Assembly (NCBI RefSeq): GCF_010499455.1
Contig: NZ_JAAGOH010000011.1
Location: forward strand, 89,374 to 153,373
Length of the DNA stretch: 64,000 nt
Source: Ideonella livida
GTDB taxonomy: Bacteria; Pseudomonadota; Gammaproteobacteria; Burkholderiales; Burkholderiaceae_C
Reading direction: 5' to 3'
The translations under genes and the position numbers were made by a program. Positions 20,354 to 30,076 of the stretch are shown one piece after another. The notes under the pieces were generated by a model. It saw only the letters and a program-made list of their open reading frames with translations, was not told where the DNA came from and did no database searches. How positions within the stretch are numbered: the first letter of the stretch is position 1; every line of letters starts with the position of its first letter.

Positions 20354-23300
20354 TCACTTAGGCGGATTGACGATGGGGCGCCAGATGCGGTCGATCAGCT
20401 TGCGGGTCTTGACCTCCGGTCCCTTGCCGCAAGGCACGCAGCGCAGCACGGCCTGGTTGTCGGTGTTGACAATGGCCACCAGGCCTGTCCCGTCAGGACA
20501 GAGCTCGCTCGCCGAACAGGTCGGTGGCGCGCATGTCCCCACATCCTCGTTGCAGATCAAGCCCTCCTGGGACTGCAGCAGGGTGTCACGACCGTCGGCA
20601 CGGGTTGCATAGATGGAGCCGGCAATGGTGCTGCCGGGCCCGGAGAAGTCATCGATGGCCCCGCCCGTCAGGGCGTTGAGGAAATAGTTGTAGGCCCCGC
20701 CCACCGCCACCCGGCAGGCCTCGACGTTGGCCACCGGCACCGTTGTGGTGAAAGTCACCGAATCACCCACCTGCGTGCCCAGATACGTCGCCCGCTCGCC
20801 TGAGGCGCGCGTGAGGTCCAGGACCCAGCCCTGCTGGGTCTCCCAGTCCACCGGATTCTGGGTCAGCACGTACTGGGTCTCACCCTCCACCTGGATGGGA
20901 CGGTCGACAGTTTGGGTCTGCAACGCTTGCCTGCCCGCACGCCCGGCATCCCACAACGACTTGAAGGGGCTGTCTTGGCCCACGCTGGACTGCCCCTCTT
21001 CGGTGTCATCCCAAATGCCATACAAGGATTGGACCTGCGAGACCGCCAAGTCCGACTCGTCCAGCAGCTTGCCAGTGCCAAACAGCACCAGATGCCCCTT
21101 GCGGGGATGCACCTTGACATTGGGCGCTGCGGTGATGGGCTGCGGCGCGCCAGAAGCGTCGGTCGCCTTGAACACCGGCTGCCCCGAAAAACCAACCTGC
21201 CAGTCGTCTGGGGAGGGGCCCCGAAAATCAAACCGCCACAGATTGCCCAGCAGGTCTCCCGCGTATGCCGCATAGACCTCCTGATGGGCATTACGCAGCA
21301 GGCGAACCCCCATCAGGCCGTTGGTGGCCGTGGCCGGCACATACAGACGCCGGACCACCGCACCGGTCCTGAGGTCCACCACCAGCAGGGCACCCACGCC
21401 ACTGGGGCTGTGGATGCCATTGCCAATGAAAGCGTACCAGCCCCCCCCGCTGCCCTGCACCTTGCCGACGCGGAAATCTGCGGTGACGTGCCCAAGGTCG
21501 GGGTCATCCCGGAGCTCCCACTGCACGGCGTCGGCACCCACGATCGCAGAAGGATCATCCGTCGGCACGACCAAGGCAGAAACCGATCGGCCACCGCTGC
21601 CCATGGAACTGAGCACCATGTTCGTCCACCGGGCGGCAGACTCACCTCGCGGGATGATGTGGGCGTCCGTCTCGTAGGTCGGGCCGTCAACGAAATACCG
21701 GTGGTAGTTGGCGTCGCTGCCGTAGTCCTGCTGACCCAGGATGCCGAGGTTCTTCAAACCGGTTCGCGGCAGATAACCAAAGACCTCCTGTCCGTCCGTC
21801 GTACGGAAGAACTCCAGCGCGCCGGCGTTGCCCCCGACCACCAGGACACCCCGCGTGCGCGCCTTCTTGGCCGCGAGGTAGGCCGAGTAACTCTGGGACT
21901 GGCTGCTGTCGGAAAGCGTTTCGTAATCCAGATCCAGATTGCCCTGTATCAGCAGCGGGGGCGAGTTCACGAAGTCGCCCAGAAACTTCGAGCCTCTGGA
22001 GCGGAAAGTGCTGGAATCCCCCTCCCGGGTGGCATCTCCCCGGATGTAATTGACGAGGTTCTCCGTCAAGCCCGTGGCAGAAACCAAGGCCGCATCCGCC
22101 TGGATCGCACCTGCCCATTTGAACTGCAGCGGCCCCGCGGAGCCCATGGTGTAGAGCGCACGAGACCCATGCGCAGGCAAGGACGAAGAGGCCACCCAGA
22201 TCGGCGAGCTGCCCGTGGGAACCGAGCCCCGGGCATCCAGACTGTAGGCTTCCACATCACCCCACCAAGCCACCGACTTGTAGCGGGGAACGTACTTGAT
22301 GTTCCCGGCCGTGAGCGTACTGGTGGTGGTGGCCACACCCGCCTCTTTGGCCAGCACCCCCACTGCGCTGCCCAGCGCATCCTTGAGCGCGTTGGAGAGT
22401 TCGGTGGGGTTGCGTACCGAATAGAAATCGCCACCGCTGACGACCGCCGCATGCCACATGTCGTCGATGCGGGTGCTGGTCGATCCCGAGAAAGGTGAAG
22501 GCCAGTTGAGGTCGCCCAGACGGATTTTTCTCAACGTCTCGGCCTTGGCCGTGGCAGAGGAAGCATCCAGGGTGCCGCTGACGCCCAAACCGACCATGTA
22601 TTGGGTCAGGTGCTGCCAATAGGCCACATCGCCATCGCTGGGCGCAATGCCGTTCTCCACCGACGCGTCGAGATCCTCCCGGTAGTACTTGGCCGCCACA
22701 TCTGCCAGTGTCCCGGCAACGGCTGTTCCCGCAGAACCAGCGCCATCCACCAGGGGGCGTACGGGGAGGTACTGGGTCGGCGAGAAGCCATAGGGATTGT
22801 CCGCGCTGCTGCTGTAGTCGAAAGGAGAGGCGGAGGTGTCGAGGTCCTCTGGCGCGACCCAGCCGTCAGGCTCACTGGCGTTCCAGTACCCATCTGACAC
22901 CAGCAGGCTCACGGACCGCCGGCAACGCAGTTTGCCGCTGGACGGCACGCCCACCGTGGACAGCCAGGGACTGTAGGCGTCTGTTCGGTCCTTGAAATAC
23001 CGGCCCACCTCATCCAGTGCAAATCGGGTCGGTGTATTGCCGAAGGAGACCGTGGTGAAGATCAACTCCTGCATGCGCTTGAGATGATCCGTGTCCAGGG
23101 GCCTGATGCCGAGGTTCACCACGTAGCCCGTTCGACCGTCGACCGTCAGGGTGCGGGGCGTATAGGTATCCCAGTCAAAGTCGCTGCTGGACGTGTTCAT
23201 CCGACCGAAGCCGGCACGCATTTTGTCCTTGAAGTTGGCCAGGGTCTGCGACAGTGCGCCTTTGGCCAACCCTTCACGGGTGCGGTAGTAACTGAACCAG

Positions 23301-24082
23301 TTGGCAAAGTTCTGCAATTCATGCGCTTGATTGCACTTGTTGGCGGCGATCTCCGCAGACGTGTTGCAATCGGTCCGGTTGGGCGGAATGCCCGAGGCCG
23401 CATGCGCCCCGGTGGTGTCGTTCACGTCATACCGGTCATAGCTCGCCGTCTTGGTCGGATCCTGCCCAGCCTTGAGCCGGTAATAAGTGCCAGGATAAAA
23501 GTCCTGTCGACGTTTGGTGCCACGGTAACAGTCCGATGCCTCGCACCAATTGATATTGAGCGTGACCTTGCCACCCGTCGGGCTGAGGTTGTAGGCGGGA
23601 TATGCCGGCGGAACCAGCAATTCAGGGTCCCATTTGGCGGCGGTGGCCACCGCGTTACCGTAGTTGCCGCCCGTCTTGTCGGAGCGGCTCCAGGGAAGAT
23701 AGAGGATCGCGGGGTTGTACCAGAGCACATTGACGTCCGGCGACCGGTACTGCATCTGATAGGCGGAAGCGCCCGTCTTGAGTGCGGGGACGGTAACGGT
23801 GTTGTAGCGCGGCTCCCCCGGAAAACCCACCGGATTTCCCAAGCCGTTGCTGAGGGTCAGGGAGTAGCCGTTGACCTTGAAGTTGCCCTCGGGCATGTAA
23901 TCCAACAGCATGGAGCCCGAGTCGTCCAGCGTGATCATCACGTTGGGGAACGGGACCTCGCCGGAGCGGACGACCAACGGGCGCTGCGAAGGCTCCACCG
24001 CAAGGCTCACCGACGACAACAGGAGCGCCCCCACCAGCCCGAAACCTGGTGGGGTGGCCATGGACAAACCGTGGTGTTGCAT
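20354..24082 (-). CDS. pilY1: Type IV pilus tip adhesin/assembly protein PilY1
   Basis: 1242 residues. A signal peptide (cleavage near SLAVEP) is followed by an N-terminal VWA-type region with the MIDAS-like DDSGSM. A long variable middle leads into the conserved C-terminal beta-propeller of PilY1 (VLVVGGNAGALEFFRTTDGQEVFGYLPR, then WRFDFRG). PilY1 sits at the pilus tip, binds calcium, regulates retraction and can act as an adhesin or surface sensor. The ATG at 24082 follows GGCGGAT; an internal ATG at 24061 would still leave a signal sequence. It lies between pilX and pilE in a tightly packed operon. Confidence 0.93.
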   Translation of the reverse strand: MQHHGLSMATPPGFGLVGALLLSSVSLAVEPSQRPLVVRSGEVPFPNVMITLDDSGSMLLDYMPEGNFKVNGYSLTLSNGLGNPVGFPGEPRYNTVTVPALKTGASAYQMQYRSPDVNVLWYNPAILYLPWSRSDKTGGNYGNAVATAAKWDPELLVPPAYPAYNLSPTGGKVTLNINWCEASDCYRGTKRRQDFYPGTYYRLKAGQDPTKTASYDRYDVNDTTGAHAASGIPPNRTDCNTSAEIAANKCNQAHELQNFANWFSYYRTREGLAKGALSQTLANFKDKMRAGFGRMNTSSSDFDWDTYTPRTLTVDGRTGYVVNLGIRPLDTDHLKRMQELIFTTVSFGNTPTRFALDEVGRYFKDRTDAYSPWLSTVGVPSSGKLRCRRSVSLLVSDGYWNASEPDGWVAPEDLDTSASPFDYSSSADNPYGFSPTQYLPVRPLVDGAGSAGTAVAGTLADVAAKYYREDLDASVENGIAPSDGDVAYWQHLTQYMVGLGVSGTLDASSATAKAETLRKIRLGDLNWPSPFSGSTSTRIDDMWHAAVVSGGDFYSVRNPTELSNALKDALGSAVGVLAKEAGVATTTSTLTAGNIKYVPRYKSVAWWGDVEAYSLDARGSVPTGSSPIWVASSSLPAHGSRALYTMGSAGPLQFKWAGAIQADAALVSATGLTENLVNYIRGDATREGDSSTFRSRGSKFLGDFVNSPPLLIQGNLDLDYETLSDSSQSQSYSAYLAAKKARTRGVLVVGGNAGALEFFRTTDGQEVFGYLPRTGLKNLGILGQQDYGSDANYHRYFVDGPTYETDAHIIPRGESAARWTNMVLSSMGSGGRSVSALVVPTDDPSAIVGADAVQWELRDDPDLGHVTADFRVGKVQGSGGGWYAFIGNGIHSPSGVGALLVVDLRTGAVVRRLYVPATATNGLMGVRLLRNAHQEVYAAYAGDLLGNLWRFDFRGPSPDDWQVGFSGQPVFKATDASGAPQPITAAPNVKVHPRKGHLVLFGTGKLLDESDLAVSQVQSLYGIWDDTEEGQSSVGQDSPFKSLWDAGRAGRQALQTQTVDRPIQVEGETQYVLTQNPVDWETQQGWVLDLTRASGERATYLGTQVGDSVTFTTTVPVANVEACRVAVGGAYNYFLNALTGGAIDDFSGPGSTIAGSIYATRADGRDTLLQSQEGLICNEDVGTCAPPTCSASELCPDGTGLVAIVNTDNQAVLRCVPCGKGPEVKTRKLIDRIWRPIVNPPK

Positions 24083-24096
24083 GGAAATCCGCCAGA

Positions 24097-24636
24097 TCAC
24101 TCTGAGACGTCCTTGAAGAAACTGGTGCTCTGAAGCCAGACCTGCGCCCCAGACAAGGTAGCGCCATTCGGCGAAGCCGAGTAATCCGGACTGAAGCCTC
24201 GGGCGGTGATGATCACCACCTCGGTCCCGTCGGGCAGTTCTTCCAACTCTGCCATGCACTGCGGCATGGCGTCCTGGCCATAGCTGGTGAACGAACTGAT
24301 ATCAGACATCAGGGCGCTCATGGGCAACACGTAGCGCCGGCCATCACGCCATTCGGCCGGATTGGACCAGCGGTCGTCCACGCCCTGGCTGGGCAGGACC
24401 GGCAGATCAGCGGACTCTGCCTGGTAGAGGCGTTCGCAGTGCAGCAGTGCAACCTGTGCCGCCTGCTCGGCCAGGCCCCTGAGGCGGGCGTTGTTGGCGG
24501 TGACCTCCGCGTTCACCGCCCCTTTCATCAAGGAGACGGCCCCCAGGGACATCAGCATGAGCAGCACCAGGGCCACCACCAGGGCGGCCCCCCGCTGGGT
24601 GGGCCGCCTGAAGACCGGAGCGTACAAAGTACTCAT
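24097..24636 (-). CDS. pilX: Minor pilin assembly protein PilX
   Basis: 179 residues with an N-terminal segment TQRGAALVVALVLLMLMSLGAVSLMKG, the PilX_N pattern in which the prepilin-like helix carries ALVVALVLL rather than FTLIEL. It forms part of the initiation complex with PilV, PilW, FimT/U, PilE and PilY1. The start overlaps the pilW stop (ATGA). Confidence 0.9.
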   Translation of the reverse strand: MSTLYAPVFRRPTQRGAALVVALVLLMLMSLGAVSLMKGAVNAEVTANNARLRGLAEQAAQVALLHCERLYQAESADLPVLPSQGVDDRWSNPAEWRDGRRYVLPMSALMSDISSFTSYGQDAMPQCMAELEELPDGTEVVIITARGFSPDYSASPNGATLSGAQVWLQSTSFFKDVSE

Positions 24637-25517
24637 GAAGGTTGCCTCAGAAGCCGGTTGTTGACCGCAATGGTGCTGGTGAAGGCACGGTAGAGACGCC
24701 GGTCCGCCGCCCCCATGTCAACCGGATCGGCGAAGGGGTCACAGCCTTGATAGGTGTTGGGATTGGCCACGCTGACGCCTTCCAGAATTGGCTCCGCGCT
24801 CCGCAGCACCAGGCACACCCTGACGGTCACCACCCGGCTCCAGGCGGCCGCGTCAAGATTGCCAGCCGTGTCGTAGTAACTTGCCCGATGCTCGCCGGCC
24901 TTGGCCACGCCAAACTGGTAGGACACCTCTTGGACGTTGTCGATGAGGGCCTGGCCTCCGGCATTGCCGGACCCGCGGCAGAACAGCGTGCCGTTGCTCA
25001 CATAGAAGCGTGAATAGGACACCCAGTAGTCGGCGCCGGGTACCAGGGGAATGCCATTGCCAATGCAATCCACGGGCGACCCATCGGCGGTCAGGACGCT
25101 GTTGAAGGCGTCTGCCTCGAAGGCCACGGCCAAGCTGTCGGGGGCGGCCCCGGCGGCCTCGTCACAGGCCAGGGTGTCGATGTCGGCGTCCATGTCCTCG
25201 AATGCGCCGTCACAGCCAAAAACACCCCGGCTGTTGAATCGCTTGGTCAACGCCGTCTGGCCGGCGTTGACGCCCACTGGCATGCTGAAACCCGCCAGAC
25301 TCACCTGCTGGCGAAGGACGTTGAAGGCCAGGGCGGCGTCTTCGGACATGCGGATCACGATGTTGGCCTGCCGGCTCGTGCCACCCGAATTGGAATAGGC
25401 CAGGAACATGGCGGCAACCACGAACAGCCCGATGGTCACGGAGACCATCAATTCGACCAAGGTCAGCCCGTGTTGCCGACGCCGGGCCGCCCGCCGAGGA
25501 GTCAAGCGCGCGCGCAT
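24633..25517 (-). CDS. pilW: Minor pilin assembly protein PilW
   Basis: 294 residues with the prepilin motif QHG|LTLVELMVSVTIGLFVVAAMF and a globular domain holding several Cys, typical for PilW. The ATG at 25517 overlaps the pilV stop as TGATG, which fixes the start over an upstream in-frame Met. Confidence 0.92.
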   Translation of the reverse strand: MRARLTPRRAARRRQHGLTLVELMVSVTIGLFVVAAMFLAYSNSGGTSRQANIVIRMSEDAALAFNVLRQQVSLAGFSMPVGVNAGQTALTKRFNSRGVFGCDGAFEDMDADIDTLACDEAAGAAPDSLAVAFEADAFNSVLTADGSPVDCIGNGIPLVPGADYWVSYSRFYVSNGTLFCRGSGNAGGQALIDNVQEVSYQFGVAKAGEHRASYYDTAGNLDAAAWSRVVTVRVCLVLRSAEPILEGVSVANPNTYQGCDPFADPVDMGAADRRLYRAFTSTIAVNNRLLRQPS

Positions 25518-26110
25518 CACAGACCAAGCCGCATGTAGAGACAACGGGGCAAGGGCGTGATGTCCTTGATCTGCGGGGGACAGGAGCGCTCGCTGTCACC
25601 CGCGTTGAGGTATTCACCCCAGTCGTCGGTGCTGGTCAAGGCGGCAGGATCCTGCCAGACGACCCAGAGGTCCACAGCACGCAGAGCCTGGTCGGCCACG
25701 GCGATGTAGCCCGTCCCGTTGGGCAGGCGGTTGCGCAGCCCTCGCCGCCAAAGCGCCAGGTCTATGGCCGCCATTTCCGCCTGGGTGCACTCGGTGGCGA
25801 CGGCGCAGGTGGGCAGCGCCTCAGGCGCCGCCTGCGCCAGGTCCGTGGGCTGCAGGATGTAGTTGTCGAGTTCTGCGGCGGTGCCTTGATTGGCGCGCAT
25901 GCGGTCTGCCATGTCCTGGGCCAGGAGGGAGGCCTCCATGCGGAACTCGGCTGTCTTGGCATACCGGGCGGCGATGCCAACCAGGCTAGCCATGGCCAGC
26001 AAGCCGATGGACGTCACGAACACTGCCACCAGTGTTTCGATCAGGGAGACGCCACGTGAACGACGTCGGTGCCGCGCGGGACCTCGCCGGGCCTGTTGAC
26101 TGCTCAGCAT
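25517..26110 (-). CDS. pilV: Minor pilin PilV
   Basis: 197 residues with the class III leader RSRG|VSLIETLVAVFVTSIGLLAM, the IETLVA form characteristic of PilV, then a helix with LLAQDMADRMRANQ typical of the family. It overlaps fimT upstream by seven bases and pilW downstream. Part of the pilus priming complex. Confidence 0.93.
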   Translation of the reverse strand: MLSSQQARRGPARHRRRSRGVSLIETLVAVFVTSIGLLAMASLVGIAARYAKTAEFRMEASLLAQDMADRMRANQGTAAELDNYILQPTDLAQAAPEALPTCAVATECTQAEMAAIDLALWRRGLRNRLPNGTGYIAVADQALRAVDLWVVWQDPAALTSTDDWGEYLNAGDSERSCPPQIKDITPLPRCLYMRLGL

Positions 26111-26697
26111 GCGTGTGTCCCTGACTTGGCTTCGATGCGGCCGGCACGGGTCACGCAGACCACCCGCTGGTAGTCTGCGGCGTCATCAGTGAAAGGAGAG
26201 ACCTTGAGCCCATGGACGGCGTTGCGGTCCGCAGCGATGGCGGCCTCGGTGGCCAACACCATGCCATTGGGCAGGAAGGTCATTGCCAGTTGGTCATCCA
26301 GGTCCGTCGCCTCGGTACCCATGCCCAGGACGGAGTGGACCTTGAGCACACGGTCCCCGTCGGCGAGCGTGCCATCGGCGTCGGCATCCAGGAACACGAT
26401 CCAGCCCTCGGACCAATCACCCTCTGCCCGACAGCTTGGCGCCGTCGCATCGGCGTCCGTGCTCGCGCACACGACAACACGAGCGTTACGCCGCAAGGCC
26501 TCGGAACGGGCGAACTGCAAGGACTCCGTCAACACCGACGCCATGGCGTCGACGGTCTGGGTCTTGTGCATGTTCTGGTACGCCGGTACGGCAATGGTGG
26601 CCAGGATGGCCGCGATCAGGACGACCACCATCAGCTCGACAAGGGTCATGCCGCGCTGGGAGACGAGTGGGACAGGGCTTGCGAAGGGGGTGGTCAC
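26104..26697 (-). CDS. fimT: GspH/FimT family pseudopilin
   Basis: 197 residues with prepilin leader SQRG|MTLVELMVVVLIAAILATIAVPAY and a GspH-type domain (SLQFARSEALRRNARVVVC). The first gene of the six-gene minor pilin operon fimT-pilV-pilW-pilX-pilY1-pilE. A perfect CCCCTA/TAGGGG palindrome sits about 110 bases upstream, between it and dxs. Confidence 0.92.
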   Translation of the reverse strand: MTTPFASPVPLVSQRGMTLVELMVVVLIAAILATIAVPAYQNMHKTQTVDAMASVLTESLQFARSEALRRNARVVVCASTDADATAPSCRAEGDWSEGWIVFLDADADGTLADGDRVLKVHSVLGMGTEATDLDDQLAMTFLPNGMVLATEAAIAADRNAVHGLKVSPFTDDAADYQRVVCVTRAGRIEAKSGTHAC

Positions 26698-26807
26698 CCG
26701 TGCATATTGAACCGATCACCACAAGTTTCAAGATGTTGCAGTACCAGCGGACAAGCTCCCAAGACGAGCGGGAAAGCGCGTGAAACAGTGCACGCGAACC
26801 CAGACCA

Positions 26808-26824
26808 CCCCTAGGACGTAGGGG
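26808..26824. promoter_or_regulatory. CCCCTA-N5-TAGGGG palindrome upstream of the pilin operon
   Basis: Perfect 6-bp arms with a 5-base spacer, just past the dxs stop and upstream of fimT. It may be an operator for the pilin operon or a short terminator hairpin for dxs; without a T-run, operator is slightly preferred. Similar TAGGG/CCCTA arms precede the PEP-CTERM gene. Confidence 0.4.
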
Positions 26825-26826
26825 AG

Positions 26827-28689
26827 TCAGGGCCCAGCCAACCGCCGCTCGATCTGCCGCTGGATGCCTGCAGCATCCAGCCCCACGTCGCTGAGCAGAC
26901 GCGAGGCATCACCATGCTCGATGAACTCGTCGGGCAGACCCAGACTCAACACCGGGACGGTCAGCCCCTGCTGGCCCAACCACTCTTGAACCGCGGAACC
27001 GGCACCACCCGCCAGACACCCCTCCTCCAGCGTGACCAGGAGTTCGTGGCTGCCAGCCATGCGCTCGACCATCTCCAAGTCAAGGGGCTTGGCGAAACGC
27101 ATGTTGACCACGGTGGCATCCAAGGCCTGCGCCGCCTGCAGCGCAGGCCAAAGCAGGGTGCCGAACGCGAGGATGGCGACCCTGCGCCCCTCTCGGCGCA
27201 GCTCCGCACGGCCCCAGGGCCAGACGTCCAGATCCGCGTCCGGTGCCACGCCTGCCCCGGCGCCACGCGGGTAGCGGACGGCCACTGGATGTTCTCGGCC
27301 GTAGGCGGTGGACAGGGCCTGCCGACAGTCGCGCTCGTCGGCAGGCGTCAGCACCGCCATGTTCGGGATGCAGCGCAGGTAGGCGATGTCGAAGGCACCC
27401 GCGTGGGTGGCGCCGTCGGCGCCAACCAAGCCGGCACGGTCCAGCGCAAACACCACCGGCAGGTTCTGCAACGCCACATCGTGGATCAGCTGGTCATAGC
27501 CGCGCTGCAGGAAGGTGGAATAGATCGCCACCACCGGTTTGAGGCCTTCGCAGGCCAGCCCGGCCGCGAAGGTGACGGCATGCTGCTCGGCGATGCCCAC
27601 ATCGTGGTACCGGTTCGGGAAGCGCTGCTCGAACTCCACCATGCCGGACCCTTCCCGCATGGCCGGGGTGATGCCGACCAGCCGGGGGTCGGCCTGCGCC
27701 ATGTCACACAGCCACTGCCCGAAGACCTGGGTGAAGGTGAGCTTGGCGGGCGCAGCAGGCTTTTGCAAACCGACTGCCGGATCAAATTTGCCAGGGCCGT
27801 GGTAGTTGATCGGATCGGCCTCGGCCAACTTGTAGCCAAAGCCCTTCTTGGTCACCACATGCAGGAACTGCGGCCCCTTGGCCTGGCGCAGGTTCTCCAG
27901 CGTGGGCACCAGAGAGTCCAGGTCATGCCCATCGATCGGGCCGACGTAGTTGAACCCGAACTCCTCGAAGATCGTGCCGGGCACCACCATGCCCTTGGCA
28001 TGCTCCTCCAGGCGCTTGGCCAGCTCATACAGCGGCGTGTGCCGCAGCACCGACTTAGCCCCTTCGCGCGCGGCGGCATAGAAGCGCCCGCTCATCAGTC
28101 GGGCCAGGTATCCGTTGAGCGCTCCCACCGGCGGGGAGATGGACATGTCGTTGTCGTTGAGGATGACCAGCATGTCCGGCAGCCCGGCGCCGCCTGCATA
28201 CCCCCCGTGGTTCAGGGCTTCAAAGGCCATGCCGCCCGTGAGCGCCCCGTCGCCGATCACGGCAACCACACGCCGACGCTCGCCCTTGAGTTTGGCCGCA
28301 TGGGCCATGCCCAGCGCCGCAGAAATCGAGGTCGAGGAATGCCCGGTGCCGAAGGTGTCGTACTCGCTCTCGCTGCGCCGAGGAAAGCCGCTGATCCCGC
28401 CGAGTTGCTTGAGGGTGGCCATCGCCTCGCGGCGGCCGGTGAGGATCTTGTGGGGATAGCTCTGGTGGCCCACGTCCCAGACCAGTCGGTCGTGTGGCGT
28501 CTCGAAGACATGGTGGAGCGCGATGGTGAGCTCCACCGTCCCCAGATTGGAGGACAGGTGGCCGCCCGTGCGGCTCACGCTCTGCAGCAGGAAGTCCCGC
28601 AGCTCCGCCGCCAGGGTTTTGAGCTGTGGCCGGCTCAAGGCGCGGAGATCGGCCGGACTGTCGATGGTCTCCAGCAAGGGGTGGTTCAT
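26827..28689 (-). CDS. dxs: 1-deoxy-D-xylulose-5-phosphate synthase
   Basis: Thiamine-diphosphate enzyme joining pyruvate and glyceraldehyde-3-phosphate, the entry step of the MEP isoprenoid pathway. 620 residues. It shows [17 protein letters not shown], the ThDP site [18 protein letters not shown], the [17 protein letters not shown] catalytic block and the C-terminal transketolase-like domain. The ATG at 28689 gives the family N-terminus [16 protein letters not shown]; the frame stays open upstream into ispA but that part is shadow. It lies 52 bases after ispA in a short isoprenoid operon. Confidence 0.97.
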   Translation of the reverse strand: MNHPLLETIDSPADLRALSRPQLKTLAAELRDFLLQSVSRTGGHLSSNLGTVELTIALHHVFETPHDRLVWDVGHQSYPHKILTGRREAMATLKQLGGISGFPRRSESEYDTFGTGHSSTSISAALGMAHAAKLKGERRRVVAVIGDGALTGGMAFEALNHGGYAGGAGLPDMLVILNDNDMSISPPVGALNGYLARLMSGRFYAAAREGAKSVLRHTPLYELAKRLEEHAKGMVVPGTIFEEFGFNYVGPIDGHDLDSLVPTLENLRQAKGPQFLHVVTKKGFGYKLAEADPINYHGPGKFDPAVGLQKPAAPAKLTFTQVFGQWLCDMAQADPRLVGITPAMREGSGMVEFEQRFPNRYHDVGIAEQHAVTFAAGLACEGLKPVVAIYSTFLQRGYDQLIHDVALQNLPVVFALDRAGLVGADGATHAGAFDIAYLRCIPNMAVLTPADERDCRQALSTAYGREHPVAVRYPRGAGAGVAPDADLDVWPWGRAELRREGRRVAILAFGTLLWPALQAAQALDATVVNMRFAKPLDLEMVERMAGSHELLVTLEEGCLAGGAGSAVQEWLGQQGLTVPVLSLGLPDEFIEHGDASRLLSDVGLDAAGIQRQIERRLAGP

Positions 28690-28741
28690 GCGGAAGGTTC
28701 CGGTTCTTGCGCGATGTCGTGACGAGTGCCCGAGGGCGGGC

Positions 28742-29638
28742 TCAATGCTGGCGATGCAGCACCTTGTCGGCCAGCCAGCGCAGCTTGTCGGCCTCGGGGC
28801 CGCAGGTGGCCAGGGCCTGCAGTGCCTGGGCGTGCAGCTGGGCGGCGTACTGCCGCGCAGCCTCCAGCCCGAGCATGGAGACGTAGGTGGGCTTATTGGC
28901 GTCCTGGTCCTTGCCGGCGGTCTTGCCCAGCACCTCGGAGGCCTGCGTGACGTCCAGGATGTCGTCCACCACCTGGAATGCCACGCCCAGGGCCTGGCCG
29001 AAGGCGTGGAAATGGGGCTCCACCACGGCCGTCTCGCCACCGCTGGCCGCCCCCATCAGCACGCTGGCGCACAGCAGCTCGCCGGTCTTGCGGCGGTGCA
29101 TGTCCCGCAGCGCGGCCTCGTCCAGGGGCCGACCCACGCTGGCCAAATCGATGGCCTGGCCACCCGCCATGCCCGCATGCCCGGACGCCCGGGCCAGCAG
29201 CGCGACCAGCCGCGCCTGAAGGGCGCAGGGCAGCTGCGCCGAAGGCTCTGGCGTGAGCACCTCAAAGGCCAGGGCCTGCATGGCGTCGCCCGCCAGCATC
29301 GCCTGGGCCTCGCCAAACTTCACATGGACCGTTGGCTTGCCGCGACGCAGCAAGTCGTTGTCCATGCACGGCATGTCGTCATGCACCAGCGAATAGGCGT
29401 GGATCAGCTCCACCGCCACGGCCGCACGGTCGGCGCCCTCGGGATGCCGCCCGCCTGCAGCTTCCGCAGCGGCCATCACCAGCAGCGGGCGGATGCGTTT
29501 GCCGCCGTCCAGCACGGCATAGCGCATGGATTCACCGAGACCGGCCGGCGCCTCCCGGGGAACCATCGTGCCCAGCAAGGTCTCAATGCGCCGCTGCTCG
29601 TTGGCCATCCAGGCCGACAGGGGATGCTGCGCCGTCAC
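28742..29638 (-). CDS. ispA: Polyprenyl (farnesyl) diphosphate synthase
   Basis: 298 residues. It condenses isopentenyl diphosphate with DMAPP/GPP to farnesyl diphosphate. The first Asp-rich motif is DDMPCMDND, preceded by [10 protein letters not shown], and the second is DDILD. The GTG at 29638 ([18 protein letters not shown]) is taken as start: a likely promoter -10 (TACAAT on the minus strand, 29779-29784) overlies the only longer Met, and the upstream translation is unlike the family. The usual upstream partner xseB is absent at this locus. Confidence 0.93.
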   Translation of the reverse strand: MTAQHPLSAWMANEQRRIETLLGTMVPREAPAGLGESMRYAVLDGGKRIRPLLVMAAAEAAGGRHPEGADRAAVAVELIHAYSLVHDDMPCMDNDLLRRGKPTVHVKFGEAQAMLAGDAMQALAFEVLTPEPSAQLPCALQARLVALLARASGHAGMAGGQAIDLASVGRPLDEAALRDMHRRKTGELLCASVLMGAASGGETAVVEPHFHAFGQALGVAFQVVDDILDVTQASEVLGKTAGKDQDANKPTYVSMLGLEAARQYAAQLHAQALQALATCGPEADKLRWLADKVLHRQH

Positions 29639-30076
29639 CGCACCACCCCGCGAGGACCGGGCGAAGGACAGCACGCCAGACCACCGCGCGGGCCCGTCGG
29701 GTTCGGCGCAAGGGGCCGGCGCAGGCCCGGCAGACGTCGAGAAAAGCACATGGCGGCGGGGCAGGACAAAAGCCACGGATTGTAGTCATCGCCCCTCATG
29801 GCCCCGGGCGACCACGCGGGCAGTCCCTGGGGAGCCTTGATCCTGATCAGACGCCAAACCACCCCGAGGCGCAGGGTACACGCTAGAATTCAGCCCCTTT
29901 TTGCGGCCAAAAGCCTGCCTGGCGACCCCAAATCCTGCCCCGCGCAGGCGCCCAGGCCGGTCCGGTCGGCACCGGAGACGGCATCGCCCGGCCGCAGGAA
30001 GAATCGTCACAAACCCACCCGCGGGGCCACCGGGTGGGGGGTTCACTGGCATGTGTTTTTGGAGATCCTGGGGATC
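29639..30076. other. Divergent ispA / Rieske gene intergenic region
   Basis: About 440 bases without a recognisable gene. Minus strand: TACAAT (29779-29784) as a possible ispA -10. Plus strand: TAGAAT (29884-29889) as a possible -10 for the oxygenase gene, leaving a roughly 180-base untranslated leader in which no known riboswitch was recognised. No xseB-like reading frame is present. Confidence 0.5.

Noticed and set aside
28690..29040. Extension of the dxs frame into ispA
   Set aside because: Dxs homology begins at [12 protein letters not shown] (28689); the extension is an antiphase reading of ispA.
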